Source: Candidatus Levyibacteriota bacterium
Lineage (GTDB): Bacteria > Patescibacteriota > Microgenomatia > Levybacterales > UBA12049
Assembly (NCBI GenBank): GCA_013816255.1
Contig: JACDET010000003.1
Span: 10,303 to 53,063 of the forward strand
Reading direction: 5' to 3'
Length of the DNA: 42,761 bases
The notes beneath the pieces were generated by a model. The model did not search any database. It worked only from the letters and a program-made list of their open reading frames with translations, and was not told the origin of the DNA. A program made the position numbers and the translations under genes. Position 1 is the first letter of the stretch. Every line of letters begins with the position of its first letter. Positions 8,618 to 17,886 of this stretch are shown here, in pieces.

Positions 8618-9883
8618 ATGCATTTTGAGAAAGAATCACTGTCGGGTGTTATTCGGACCAAAACAGATAAAACTTCGTTGGGAAGTAACTTAGTCTTATT
8701 TGACTCGAGAGATACCCCCCCGCGTGCTCAATTTGGATCTCCTAAAGACAAACTGGGCATATTTAATTTTCTTAATACGGGAGATATATCTACCAGTCGA
8801 TTGATGCCTGACTATGTAGTGTTTGATGAATGTCCTGAGAATGAGCGGAATCGATATATTTCGCTAGTTAAACACTTTAACCCATCTCCGACAATGGAAG
8901 ATGATTATGTTGCCAAAGGTGGGTTTTTTCCTGCTAATCACGGTTTGTTACAGCAAATACGTATTGCAGATAGAATCACACATGCTAGTTCTTACATACA
9001 AGGTGCTCTTGACCTCTTTGACAAGTCTTCCATAGCTCAAATTATCGCAAAAGAAATCGGGCATAGACCTCAAGCCACAGTGTTTCACCCGGCTGCAACT
9101 GATGGAAGACTTCCCGATGATATATTATCCATGGTGGATGACACAGGGGCCGTGTATCTTAAGCAAGATAAAAGTGCCAAAGCCAATCGTGTCATTCGAA
9201 TCGCAAAAGCAGAAGAAGGATACACAATACAAGATCTCAGCGGAGAAGAAACAGTACCCAGTTTACAGACATTTAGCGTGCCTACCTCTGATGCTTTTAC
9301 AGATTATTCAATTCCATGGACAGCTGAGGAACAAATTTCTGTTGCAAGAACTAATAATGGTGAGAGTTGGGAAGTTCGGCTCCTTCCACCTTTTAAAATG
9401 CAGTATCCCTTTGCAAAAGTAGGTAATGCTGACGCGCACGTAAACAATATAGCTCAAGGTGGAAGTGTCCATGATGCATTATCAATTGTACAAAATGCTA
9501 TCTTGGCAAAAGATCCTAACATGTCTGTTGGTGAAGCACAGCACAAAGCAAGGGCATTTTTGCAGGAAGGGTACGATATCGCCACTGATGTAAAAGCCTT
9601 AACTGACGCAATGCATATAACGCTAGCCAAAAAGATAATACGACCGGAAGATGTGAAAGATCCTGATCAATATGATAATGTCATGCGAGATGCATTTGGT
9701 GGGACATTCTACTGTGTCGACGTAACTGGTGTATGGGACGAAGAAACCAAAAGTTTGAAGCCGATGATTATTGAGGCGCAAGCAGAAGCTGGTATGCCAG
9801 ATACTATGATGCGCGATCTCTATCCAATGGTCATAGAAGAGACAAAAAGAAAGCGGAGGGTAATTCAGTCAGCCTTAAAGTAA
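8618..9883 (+). CDS. ATP-grasp-like protein of unknown function
   Basis: ATP-grasp-like blocks by eye: GAVYLKQDKSAKANRVIRI, SWEVRLLPPFKMQYPFAKVGNADAHVNNIAQGG, YCVDVTGVWD...KPMIIEAQAEAG. Start M at 8618. Confidence 0.55.
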   Translation: MHFEKESLSGVIRTKTDKTSLGSNLVLFDSRDTPPRAQFGSPKDKLGIFNFLNTGDISTSRLMPDYVVFDECPENERNRYISLVKHFNPSPTMEDDYVAKGGFFPANHGLLQQIRIADRITHASSYIQGALDLFDKSSIAQIIAKEIGHRPQATVFHPAATDGRLPDDILSMVDDTGAVYLKQDKSAKANRVIRIAKAEEGYTIQDLSGEETVPSLQTFSVPTSDAFTDYSIPWTAEEQISVARTNNGESWEVRLLPPFKMQYPFAKVGNADAHVNNIAQGGSVHDALSIVQNAILAKDPNMSVGEAQHKARAFLQEGYDIATDVKALTDAMHITLAKKIIRPEDVKDPDQYDNVMRDAFGGTFYCVDVTGVWDEETKSLKPMIIEAQAEAGMPDTMMRDLYPMVIEETKRKRRVIQSALK

Positions 9884-9957
9884 AGATAAAATGTTCGTTT
9901 CTCCACGCTCCGCGTGATCTAAGCCTGCACGTCTTCTGATCAAAGATATATAGGTAT

Positions 9958-9987
9958 TGGGGATCCTGAAACTAGTTCAGGATGACA
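9958..9987. repeat. Half-copy of the dispersed palindromic repeat
   Basis: ggggatcctgaaactagttcaggatgacat. Confidence 0.65.
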
Positions 9988-10091
9988 TTATTGTAGAGGT
10001 TGTTGTGTCAAAGTATTCTTTGGACAGACGGGTATTATCTCATTAGACTATAAGTTTGACATGAAATGCTGATCCGTGATTTACTGGATGT

Positions 10092-11339
10092 ATGTTGAAC
10101 TGGATGCAGGAATATTTCCGGGTGATCTTTGCTTTTGCTTTTAGCTTCAGTCCATTCACAAGCGTACAGGCTCCAATGCCAACACCAACACCTACCGTTA
10201 TGATCTCGCCAACTCTCTATCCCACACCAACTTTGACGCCAATTCCAACCTTTACTCCAACACCAACAAATACACCGACTCCTACTCCCACAGCCACACC
10301 AACAATGACTCCGACGCCGACACCAACTGCTACAACAACGCCAACTATGACCCCAACCCCGACTCCTACCCCAACCCCCACAGCAATTCCAACGCTCACT
10401 GCTACGCCTACACCTACAGTAACAATTGCGCCTACTCTTTCTCCGACACCAACGTTACTTGTTACTCCTACTGCATCTCCAAGTCCTACGATGACAATAT
10501 CACCCACAGCTAGTCCGTCTCCCAGTTTGACTCCTACTCCTACAGCATCAGCAACTGTTACACCATCTCCAACGCCAACTGCGATTCCTACTCCGACGAT
10601 TACAAAAATAGGCATTGATGTCTCGTATCCTCAATGTGGGCAGACTTTGCCGACTGGGCAGGGGTTTGGGATTGTTGGGGTCAATGGCGGGATTGCGACG
10701 ACTACCAATCCTTGTATGAGTACACAACTTATGTGGGCGAAGCAATCGGTTGGGACGCCTAACCAATCGTCGATCCAGCTCTATGTGAATACTGGTAACC
10801 CCGGTGGGTTGAATACTGCGACTTGGCCGCAGAGTAATGTCTATGCTGGGACAAGTGCTCCAAATCCTTATGGTACGTGTGATGGATCGGATTCTCTTGC
10901 TTGTGCTTGGCAGTATGGATGGAACCGGGCTTTGGATGATGTGGTGAATCGGTTTACTCCTGCGGCGCAAGCTGCCGGGATATCTGCTGTGCCTTCTGCC
11001 TATCCATGGTGGCTTGATGTTGAGACGGCGAATACGTGGAAGTATGGATCGGATTTCGCTTTCCAAAGTAACCGGGCGGTGCTTGAAGGGATGACTGCGC
11101 ACTTTGCTTCACGGGGTGTCACGATTGGCGTGTACTCGACCAATTATCAATGGAATCTAATTGTCGGACCGGTCCCAGCGGGAAGCAATCTCACGGGTTT
11201 GCGCAACTGGCGCGCGGGAGCTACAGATCTAGCCCAAGCACAATCATATTGTGGACTCTCTCCCCTCACATCAGGAGCGTCTGTCATCATGACACAATAC
11301 GCCTTTGACAATCTGGACCATAATTACTCCTGTATTTAA
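10092..11339 (+). CDS. Secreted protein: signal peptide, long Pro/Thr-rich linker, GH25/DUF1906-like C-terminal domain
   Basis: Hydrophobic N-terminus [17 protein letters not shown], about 120 residue (PT)n linker, then [28 protein letters not shown]...[19 protein letters not shown]. Confidence 0.75.
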   Translation: MLNWMQEYFRVIFAFAFSFSPFTSVQAPMPTPTPTVMISPTLYPTPTLTPIPTFTPTPTNTPTPTPTATPTMTPTPTPTATTTPTMTPTPTPTPTPTAIPTLTATPTPTVTIAPTLSPTPTLLVTPTASPSPTMTISPTASPSPSLTPTPTASATVTPSPTPTAIPTPTITKIGIDVSYPQCGQTLPTGQGFGIVGVNGGIATTTNPCMSTQLMWAKQSVGTPNQSSIQLYVNTGNPGGLNTATWPQSNVYAGTSAPNPYGTCDGSDSLACAWQYGWNRALDDVVNRFTPAAQAAGISAVPSAYPWWLDVETANTWKYGSDFAFQSNRAVLEGMTAHFASRGVTIGVYSTNYQWNLIVGPVPAGSNLTGLRNWRAGATDLAQAQSYCGLSPLTSGASVIMTQYAFDNLDHNYSCI

Positions 11340-11369
11340 GTACCTTATGTTTGCTATCCTATACATGAA

Positions 11370-11885
11370 ATGCGTATAACATTTGAAAAAACTGCGTATA
11401 AAGCCATTGCAATACTTTCACTCATTCCGGTAGTTATGATTTTGGGATATATATTATTCTTTGAAAAATCCGGGATACAACTGAGCACGCTTCTCACAGC
11501 AATTGCTGTCGGTGTATGCTTGGGCTTTTATCACGTCTTTGCTCAGTACTTTCATCAAATGGGACACGCTCTCGTGGCACGTGCTTCCGGGCATCCCATG
11601 ACAGGCATCCGGTACGACTATGTCTTCTCTTATTCAGAGTATCCACCAAAAGAACCGAAACTGCCAGCAAAAGTACATATTTTGCGGTCATTAGGAGGTT
11701 TGGGCGCAACATTTCTTTTGCTAGCCGTAAATAGTATTGTATGGACACAAATGCAAACAAACGCCCCGGTCATTGTCCAGTGGCTTCTTAATGCATTCTT
11801 AATGTATACGATCTTCTTTACTATCGGTGGTATCCTTTCAGATGGAATGTTTGTCGTGCAAAAAGGCTGGGAAGAAAAGAAATAA
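11370..11885 (+). CDS. Membrane protein with degenerate M50-like HQMGH motif
   Basis: Hydrophobic segments; FHQMGHALVARASGHPMTGI resembles the HExxH region of M50 proteases with Glu replaced by Gln. Confidence 0.55.
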   Translation: MRITFEKTAYKAIAILSLIPVVMILGYILFFEKSGIQLSTLLTAIAVGVCLGFYHVFAQYFHQMGHALVARASGHPMTGIRYDYVFSYSEYPPKEPKLPAKVHILRSLGGLGATFLLLAVNSIVWTQMQTNAPVIVQWLLNAFLMYTIFFTIGGILSDGMFVVQKGWEEKK

Positions 11886-11904
11886 CGGTAGATTCCTCAT
11901 AACA

Positions 11905-11938
11905 AAAAGCCCACCGGTTGGTGAGCTTTTTTGTTTTT
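11905..11938. terminator. Rho-independent terminator (bidirectional)
   Basis: aacaaaaagcccaccggttggtgagcttttttgttt between convergent genes. Confidence 0.8.
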
Positions 11939-11956
11939 TGTATCTTCGTAAAGCGG

Positions 11957-12367
11957 TTATGCTTTTTTTCCTAAGATATTTACCATCCAGTGTACTCCGA
12001 ATGTATCTGTGCACATACCGAATGTGTCTCCCCATGGAGCTTTTACCAAAGGCTGTGTGATTGTCGCGCCTTCTACAAGTTTGTCCCAGTAACCCCGGAG
12101 TTCTGTTTCGTCCTCTCCACTGAGTGAGATACTTCCGTTCTTTCCGGCTTCTCCCATGTAACTTGGCGTATCAGATCCCATAAGAGTAAAACCGTGTTCA
12201 GTATCCAATTGTGAATGCATGATCAGGGTATCTTCATTTGGATCTTTGGACATACCACCATCTTTGAAGGTAGTCAAAACCAAGTTGCCACCGAAGACTC
12301 CTTTGTAAAATTCCATAGCTTCACGAGCATTGTCTTTGAAGCTGAGATATGGATTAAGTTTTGTCAT
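11957..12367 (-). CDS. VOC family / PhnB-like protein
   Basis: LNPYLSFKDNAREAMEFYKGVFGGNLVLTTFKD...APWGDTFGMCTDTFGVHWMVNI; SD AGGAGGTGATTGAATTATG. Confidence 0.85.
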   Translation of the reverse strand: MTKLNPYLSFKDNAREAMEFYKGVFGGNLVLTTFKDGGMSKDPNEDTLIMHSQLDTEHGFTLMGSDTPSYMGEAGKNGSISLSGEDETELRGYWDKLVEGATITQPLVKAPWGDTFGMCTDTFGVHWMVNILGKKA

Positions 12368-12488
12368 AATTCAATCACCTCCTTTCACAAATATGTGGTT
12401 AGTATAGCAAAAGTTACAGAAGAATAGGAAGTTAGACTTTAGACGCTAGTGCTCAGTATTATCTAAATGTATTACTGAAGTCTGAAGC

Positions 12489-12734
12489 CTAGTCCTTTCC
12501 TACCCGTGGATTGGTGGCGAGGATGAAGTCGATGATGTCTGAGACGAATGAACCAAAGATAGGGACGAGGTTGATGTTTTGTGCGATTAATGTGAGAACA
12601 GAAAAGAAGAGAGCCAAACCAACAGTTGCGCCAATACCCCAAAAGAAACCGCCCAACAGATTGTTTCCAATGATTTCATACCAGTGGAGTTTGAAGCTTG
12701 ATCGTTCGTATGGTTGTGGATCTTTTTTGGCCAT
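12489..12734 (-). CDS. Small membrane protein, hypothetical
   Basis: 81 aa with two hydrophobic segments. Confidence 0.55.
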   Translation of the reverse strand: MAKKDPQPYERSSFKLHWYEIIGNNLLGGFFWGIGATVGLALFFSVLTLIAQNINLVPIFGSFVSDIIDFILATNPRVGKD

Positions 12735-12755
12735 ATCTCTATTAGATATGATTTA

Positions 12756-13073
12756 TCAATTTTTTTCAAGTTTTTTCAAACGCTTCTCGTGATCGGATAC
12801 TTTATCGCTGAGCTGTATAACTTTATTTGATGTTAATACTCTATCTCCCCTTGCTGTTTCCAGCTCACCAGCCCAGCTATCAAATCTTGTTAAAACTTCA
12901 CTATGTCGTGCTCTTGCGCGATCTTCAATGCGCCGTTCCATTGATTCAAATTTGATATCCATTCTAGCGTCTATAGCAGGTAATAAATCTCTGAGTAATT
13001 CTTCTCGGGATACTCTGAGTGCCTCTTGTAAATCTTGTTTAGTGACATAATCTGATTGAGAAGTATGTTTCAT
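12756..13073 (-). CDS. Coiled-coil hypothetical protein
   Basis: 105 aa charged helical sequence; TATACT-AAACCC-ATG upstream. Confidence 0.6.
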   Translation of the reverse strand: MKHTSQSDYVTKQDLQEALRVSREELLRDLLPAIDARMDIKFESMERRIEDRARARHSEVLTRFDSWAGELETARGDRVLTSNKVIQLSDKVSDHEKRLKKLEKN

Positions 13074-13157
13074 GGGTTTAGTATAACAAACAATGAAGAT
13101 TATGTGTCAAGTAGGAAAACTATTAATAATAGCTTATTATCTATTTAAAGTAGTCGT

Positions 13158-13739
13158 TTATAATCCAAGATCTTTGTGAATACTTTGCATTGCTTTGAGG
13201 GTAATCTTGATGAATTCATCAAGTGGAATGTCTAATTTGGACTCACATAAACGGATTGCCTCACGGTCAGCGCCAGCCGCGAAAGCTTTTTGTCCAAATT
13301 TCTTCATCACAGCCTCTTCAGTCACGGAAGCAAGAGTCTTCTCAGGACGTACCAAGGCACATGCTGTAATAAGACCAGTCAATTGATCACACGCAGTGAT
13401 AGCCCAATCCATAGGTTTGTGTGGGAGGACATGGGTGCTTTTGTAATTGTGAGACATGATGGCATAGGCTATATCATCAGGAAGTTCGACTTCGTTATTG
13501 GCAAAGAGTAAAATGCCGTGTTTGTCGAGCTGATTGGTTTCTTGCGCGACCTCATAATCGATATCATGCAGAAGGCCTGTGATTCCCCATTTTTCCTGAG
13601 AATCAGGGTTTTGTATCTCAACTGGCGTAAGACGCGTATAAAGAGCTCTCATCGTCACCTCTGCGGCAAGAGAATGCTTGATGAGATTCTTATTTTTGAG
13701 GTATTTGGTCAAGAGCTGATATGCGTCTTCTCGGTTCAT
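13158..13739 (-). CDS. HD-domain metal-dependent phosphohydrolase
   Basis: NLIKHSLAAEVTMRAL ... WGITGLLHDIDYE ... HNYKSTH HD-family pattern. Confidence 0.85.
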   Translation of the reverse strand: MNREDAYQLLTKYLKNKNLIKHSLAAEVTMRALYTRLTPVEIQNPDSQEKWGITGLLHDIDYEVAQETNQLDKHGILLFANNEVELPDDIAYAIMSHNYKSTHVLPHKPMDWAITACDQLTGLITACALVRPEKTLASVTEEAVMKKFGQKAFAAGADREAIRLCESKLDIPLDEFIKITLKAMQSIHKDLGL

Positions 13740-13754
13740 ACAATAATTATACCA

Positions 13755-14207
13755 CTATGTTCTGATAATTAACCGGGGATCAAGAAGTGCATTCTCTCCC
13801 AGTTCGATTGCTTTTCGCACTTTGGGGTACCAGGGATGTGCTTCCTCCAAAAGATCAGGGAAAAATTTTTTGTACTTCGTGAGCTGTGCACCTACACCAA
13901 TTTTGGTACCAGGCTGTCTTATACATTCAACTGGCAAACCAACCGGGTCGAGCGCATTGAAGATCATGTGTTTTGCTTGCGTAACTTTAAGTGCCAAATC
14001 TGGGCGTTCGGCATCCGCTTCATTTATCCTATGCATAAACTCGCTGTAAGATTCGTTTTCCTGTTGATGGAGTGCTGCGGTTCCAAGCCTCACGTCATCT
14101 CCATATGCTCCAATATTAAATCCCTTAATTTGTGCTACCTGGTGCAATAACCGGATTGCAGTAACGGTTGAAGAGACTGGTTCTTCGATCGGTGTTGGCA
14201 ATGCCAT
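13755..14207 (-). CDS. Hypothetical protein (possibly 3' half of a frameshifted gene)
   Basis: 150 aa ORF overlapping the 3' part of ORF 14135..14449 in another frame. Confidence 0.5.
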   Translation of the reverse strand: MALPTPIEEPVSSTVTAIRLLHQVAQIKGFNIGAYGDDVRLGTAALHQQENESYSEFMHRINEADAERPDLALKVTQAKHMIFNALDPVGLPVECIRQPGTKIGVGAQLTKYKKFFPDLLEEAHPWYPKVRKAIELGENALLDPRLIIRT

Positions 14208-14449
14208 TCGTAGGGGAACATTACAGCTGGAGTATCAGAATATCTTCTTGTATCATTCCCATAAAAGGTATCAGCATCGATAACTGCATCGCGAACTAAG
14301 TCAGAGCCATCTTTTTCATGGATCAAATCGATAAGAGGTTCGGGAGTCGTATATCGCATGAAAGCCCGCATTGTTGCGAGATCCATGTCAGAAGATGGGC
14401 GTCTTTCAGGCAGATTATCACTGTGGGAACGTGTTTCAGCGTTTGCCAT
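14135..14449 (-). CDS. Hypothetical protein (possibly 5' half of a frameshifted gene)
   Basis: 104 aa ORF; its 3' end overlaps ORF 13755..14207 by 73 bp. Confidence 0.45.
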   Translation of the reverse strand: MANAETRSHSDNLPERRPSSDMDLATMRAFMRYTTPEPLIDLIHEKDGSDLVRDAVIDADTFYGNDTRRYSDTPAVMFPYEWHCQHRSKNQSLQPLLQSGYCTR

Positions 14450-14505
14450 AATTTATGACTTAATAGCAATAAACCTTCCGCATGGGAAGGTCTTGAATTA
14501 TCTAG

Positions 14506-14579
14506 TGGGCCCAAGAGAATTCGAATCTCTGACCTTTGCAATGTCAATGCAACGCTCTAACCAACTGAGCTATGAGCCC
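14506..14579 (-). tRNA. tRNA-Val (anticodon GAC)
   Basis: GGGCTCATAGCTCAGTTGGTTAGAGCGTTGCATTGACATTGCAAAGGTCAGAGATTCGAATCTCTTGGGCCCA; anticodon loop TTGACAT. Confidence 0.93.
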
Positions 14580-14684
14580 GTAATAGTACGTAGACTTCAG
14601 TATCTAGACTTTGGTCCACAGTATTAAGTTATGAAATTATACCATAGAGATTCTGGACAAGCCAGAATGACGATTATCTATATT

Positions 14685-14781
14685 GTCATCCTGAGCGTAG
14701 TCGAAGGATCTCATGCAGCTAATTATATGTAAAACTGTTGAGAGAAATCCTTCGACTTCACTTCGTTCCGCTCAGGATGAC
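14685..14781. repeat. Dispersed palindromic repeat
   Basis: gtcatcctgagcgtagtcgaaggatctc ... gaaatccttcgacttcacttcgttccgctcaggatgac. Confidence 0.8.
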
Positions 14782-14788
14782 AAGAAAA

Positions 14789-15982
14789 TTATTTTACTGA
14801 CAAGAGGAATTTTTTAAGGATTTGGTAATAGTCTGCAAGGCTTTGGATATCTACCCATTCGTCATCCTGATGCTGATTTCCACCAATCGGTCCAAATTCG
14901 ATTCCATCACAGCCAGTACCAGCAAACCGCATCAGATCAGAAGTTCCATGCCCCATTACTAAAGGAAGATCCTTTTGTAATACCGGCTGGCTTATACTTT
15001 TTAGTAATTGAATATACTTATTATCTGCAGCTGTTTTTAATGGTGGCCAGCTAACAATAATCTCTAAAGCTATATCCTTGGGAAGAAGGGATTTGATCCT
15101 ATCAATAATATCTGTATCAGCTACTGTATATCTAATGTCTAACCCTGCTTCGCAATGGTCGGGTATTCTATTTGTTGCATTATTTGTCGAATGAATTTTT
15201 GTTACACTAACAGTTGTATTATGAGATTCTTCTTGAGGAGATGGATACTTCTCATGGATTTTGTGAAGTACTCTATATAGTTTTGAAATCGCGTTATCAC
15301 CATTCCAGGGATAAGCCCCATGAGAAGCTTTCCCTTCAGCAAGTAACCGTAAAAAGTAGCCACCTTTTGCTTCATTTTTTATATGAAAATTGCTACCACA
15401 CTCACCCGAGAGAATAAACTCACCACGTACACCCTGATCCACTTGATACTTTGCTCCATTAATTCCAGATTGCTCCTCATCAGATGTTATCTGTAATGCA
15501 ATTGGATAATGAATATCTTTATTTAATTCTTTTAAAAGTGTCATCATTACTGCTACTGCTGCTTTCATATCGTATGCGCCCTTGCCGTAAAGTCTGCCAT
15601 TTTTTTCATATGGGACGTATTGCTCATCTTTACCAGGCACAACATCAAGATGTCCATTCAATAGGATTTTGAAGTGTTTTGTTCCAGGTTTATTGTTATG
15701 AACTAAAAGGCTTTTGATAGCGTTACTTTCATAAACATCTACCGTAAGATCTTTCATATAGTTACTTGCTAAAGCAACTATGGATTCTCTCTCTTCATGA
15801 TTTTCTGCAGTCGACCGAAAAGAAATAAGTTTTGATGCAAGACTTATGATTTCTGTAATTGGAGTCTTCGTTAGTATTGCAGTCCCAATAGAATCTGTAG
15901 TCCAATCATGTGTTTGAGTACTATAATTTTCATTATAAGATGATAAAGTATCTATTATATTTGTGTCATCTAATTTTTTCAT
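14789..15982 (-). CDS. M20 family metallopeptidase (ArgE/DapE/carboxypeptidase-like)
   Basis: LLNGHLDVVPGKDEQYVPYEKNGRLYGKGAYDMKAAVAVMM, SDEEQSGINGAKY, SGECGSN, MGHGTSDLMRFAGTGCDGIEFGP. Confidence 0.9.
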   Translation of the reverse strand: MKKLDDTNIIDTLSSYNENYSTQTHDWTTDSIGTAILTKTPITEIISLASKLISFRSTAENHEERESIVALASNYMKDLTVDVYESNAIKSLLVHNNKPGTKHFKILLNGHLDVVPGKDEQYVPYEKNGRLYGKGAYDMKAAVAVMMTLLKELNKDIHYPIALQITSDEEQSGINGAKYQVDQGVRGEFILSGECGSNFHIKNEAKGGYFLRLLAEGKASHGAYPWNGDNAISKLYRVLHKIHEKYPSPQEESHNTTVSVTKIHSTNNATNRIPDHCEAGLDIRYTVADTDIIDRIKSLLPKDIALEIIVSWPPLKTAADNKYIQLLKSISQPVLQKDLPLVMGHGTSDLMRFAGTGCDGIEFGPIGGNQHQDDEWVDIQSLADYYQILKKFLLSVK

Positions 15983-15985
15983 ATA

Positions 15986-16042
15986 AAAATAAAAACCCCG
16001 CCTCTTTGAGCGGGTACTTTAGGCATTAAAGTCTCACCGCGC
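15986..16042 (-). promoter_or_regulatory. Transcription attenuator (antiterminator/terminator) in the M20 peptidase leader
   Basis: Minus strand GCGCGGTGAGACTTTAATGCCTAAAGTACCCGCTCAAAGAGGCGGGGTTTTTATTTTT; CCCGC shared by two exclusive hairpins. Confidence 0.75.
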
Positions 16043-16090
16043 TTACGGGTTAACCAGCATAATGTGGATGAAAAAGCATATTTTAGCCAT
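16043..16090 (-). CDS. Putative leader peptide MAKICFFIHIMLVNP
   Basis: Preceded by TTGACT-N18-TATAAT-N6-ATG, followed immediately by antiterminator and terminator. Confidence 0.7.
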   Translation of the reverse strand: MAKICFFIHIMLVNP

Positions 16091-16096
16091 GATTTA

Positions 16097-16126
16097 ATTA
16101 TACTCTCCCTCTTTAAAGTAAGTCAA
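16097..16126 (-). promoter_or_regulatory. Sigma70-type promoter for leader peptide / M20 peptidase
   Basis: TTGACT-N18-TATAAT. Confidence 0.75.
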
Positions 16127-16142
16127 GGATACCCACTTAGCT

Positions 16143-17744
16143 CTATGCAGCCTTTTTCAGTCTATCAAAAACTACTTGTAATTCCTGTCTTCTTGCATTG
16201 CTATCGCCTGTCATGATTACACCTACTATTGCGGATTCATCAGGTATATAGGGTTTTGGCGGTCTGGTGCGCAAAATGACTAAGCCATCTCCTCGCACAT
16301 CCTGAGCATATGTTTCTCCGATTGCTTCCGCAAAATCGGCTACCTTTACCCCTTTTGGCAGGTTATAATTATCTTCAGCCAGGATGCCATGTTCTATAAT
16401 TTCTCTCATACTTGCAACAGTTTGTGGCAAATTACCAACCAAGAGAACTTCATCAGTTGCTTCAATAAAGTTTGTTCGCCGGGGGTTACTTTCTGCTAAA
16501 AAGTACTCTGAAGGTTTTTCTAGTTGCCCATAATGTATCAGTTTGTTCTGTAGCGATGAGCTGAGTGTACGAGCCTTCATGGCACTGACTATTCTTTTTT
16601 GGACCTCCTGCTCTTCATCGCCCGGAAACATAGCATCAAAATTTATCCACCCTCGCAGCGTATTTATATCAATACCTTTTTCGCGTGCGATAGTATGCAC
16701 AAAATCTTTACCGCCATGAGTAATTCTTTCCTCAAATTCTTTCCGTTTATTTCGTAACTTTGGATCAGTAGGCTCATATGTACTCGTACCTATGCATGCT
16801 TTTGTCTGTGCATCTAATATCTGCGCATTAAATCCAAGCGGTAGGACTTCTCCATCCATAAAGTGCATTGATAATCCTGGAACTTCTTTGAGGTTTAAGG
16901 CTCGCGAAAGAACAATTGTTGCATCAGCATTGTCCGCGCTTTCTTTGATCATAAATGCTTGTGCATCGTGTAATGCATCTTCCCACGTAGTATATGGTGG
17001 TCTCTTTTTTTTATCATCAGTTTCAAGTCGTATCTCTCCATTTTTTTGTTGAATATTAAAACTTCCATATCCTCCATCGGAATAGTTTAACCTACCAAAA
17101 ACTCCCCGTATATAGTCAGGCATACCAATTGCCGTATACAGTTCTTCTTCAAAATTGAGGAGTTCTATCCCAGCTCTTGTGACCTCAGTTACAGGAACTA
17201 CCTCATGATGTGGTACCGCAAAATCTGGGTTCTGGGCTGCTTTTACACGTTCGTGAAATGTTGCTTTATTTTTGAGTTCGTGGACAATAGCAGTATGCAT
17301 TCCGCTGATACTCACTCCAGGTATATCCAAACCATTTCTTTGCCGGTACTCTGAAAAGTTCCCATTATTTAAATATGGAGCAATGAGCGCGGTATTTCCT
17401 TGTTTCAGTTCTGCTTGAAGTGTCTTTGGAGTATAGAGGGTGAATCGGTTACTGTTTCCTGAGAGTTCTCCGATGTATCGTGCTTGCGCTGTTACATTGG
17501 CTTGACCGAGTTGTAATAAACGACTTGCTGCTTCATCATGTACGTGTGGTACTTCATCAAGAAGAATTCCTTCAACCCTTCCACCAACCGGAATATGCCC
17601 AAATCGAGTATTGTATCTCCCGGCAATTTCATATTCTGTATCTTGATCTAACGCGACCAAATCGGTTATATTGTGCCGCGCAATACCGAGGTCAAACGTT
17701 TGATTGGGCGGTGCATAGGTAAATTGTCTTTCAAGATTTGGCAT
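16143..17744 (-). CDS. ATP-grasp-like protein of unknown function
   Basis: 533 aa; GRLNYSDGGYGSFNIQQKNG, INFDAMFPGDEEQ, EYFLAESNPRRTNF (ATP-grasp-like EiNPR region). Confidence 0.55.
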   Translation of the reverse strand: MPNLERQFTYAPPNQTFDLGIARHNITDLVALDQDTEYEIAGRYNTRFGHIPVGGRVEGILLDEVPHVHDEAASRLLQLGQANVTAQARYIGELSGNSNRFTLYTPKTLQAELKQGNTALIAPYLNNGNFSEYRQRNGLDIPGVSISGMHTAIVHELKNKATFHERVKAAQNPDFAVPHHEVVPVTEVTRAGIELLNFEEELYTAIGMPDYIRGVFGRLNYSDGGYGSFNIQQKNGEIRLETDDKKKRPPYTTWEDALHDAQAFMIKESADNADATIVLSRALNLKEVPGLSMHFMDGEVLPLGFNAQILDAQTKACIGTSTYEPTDPKLRNKRKEFEERITHGGKDFVHTIAREKGIDINTLRGWINFDAMFPGDEEQEVQKRIVSAMKARTLSSSLQNKLIHYGQLEKPSEYFLAESNPRRTNFIEATDEVLLVGNLPQTVASMREIIEHGILAEDNYNLPKGVKVADFAEAIGETYAQDVRGDGLVILRTRPPKPYIPDESAIVGVIMTGDSNARRQELQVVFDRLKKAA

Positions 17745-17746
17745 AT

Positions 17747-17801
17747 AAATACAAAAAAACCCGCTTGTGGCGGGGATCGTAACACGTGCATGTCTCCCTG
17801 T
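17747..17801 (-). promoter_or_regulatory. Transcription attenuator in leader of the 533 aa ATP-grasp-like gene
   Basis: Minus strand ACAGGGAGACATGCACGTGTTACGATCCCCGCCACAAGCGGGTTTTTTT. Confidence 0.7.
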
Positions 17802-17846
17802 TTAATGGGTAATGAACATAGCAATCATAATTACTGAGAGTTTCAT
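17802..17846 (-). CDS. Putative leader peptide MKLSVIMIAMFITH
   Basis: Downstream of TTGACA-N17-TAGAAT promoter (17856..17884), upstream of terminator. Confidence 0.7.
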   Translation of the reverse strand: MKLSVIMIAMFITH

Positions 17847-17855
17847 TATGAGATC

Positions 17856-17884
17856 ATTCTAGATAAATGTTTGGAGAATGTCAA
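17856..17884 (-). promoter_or_regulatory. Near-consensus sigma70-type promoter
   Basis: TTGACA-N17-TAGAAT. Confidence 0.75.
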
Positions 17885-17886
17885 TT

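Noticed and set aside
10170-10600. Short periodic sequence as CRISPR or tandem array
   Set aside because: Degenerate codons for PT repeats, no constant repeat/spacer structure; no CRISPR array seen anywhere in the window
10217-10615. 132 aa Val/Gly-rich ORF on minus strand
   Set aside because: Antisense shadow of the Pro/Thr-rich linker on the plus strand; low-complexity artefact
12432-12492. Possible second repeat family (tagacgctag / gacttcag-type segments, also near 14585-14626)
   Set aside because: Similarity between copies too weak to call by eye
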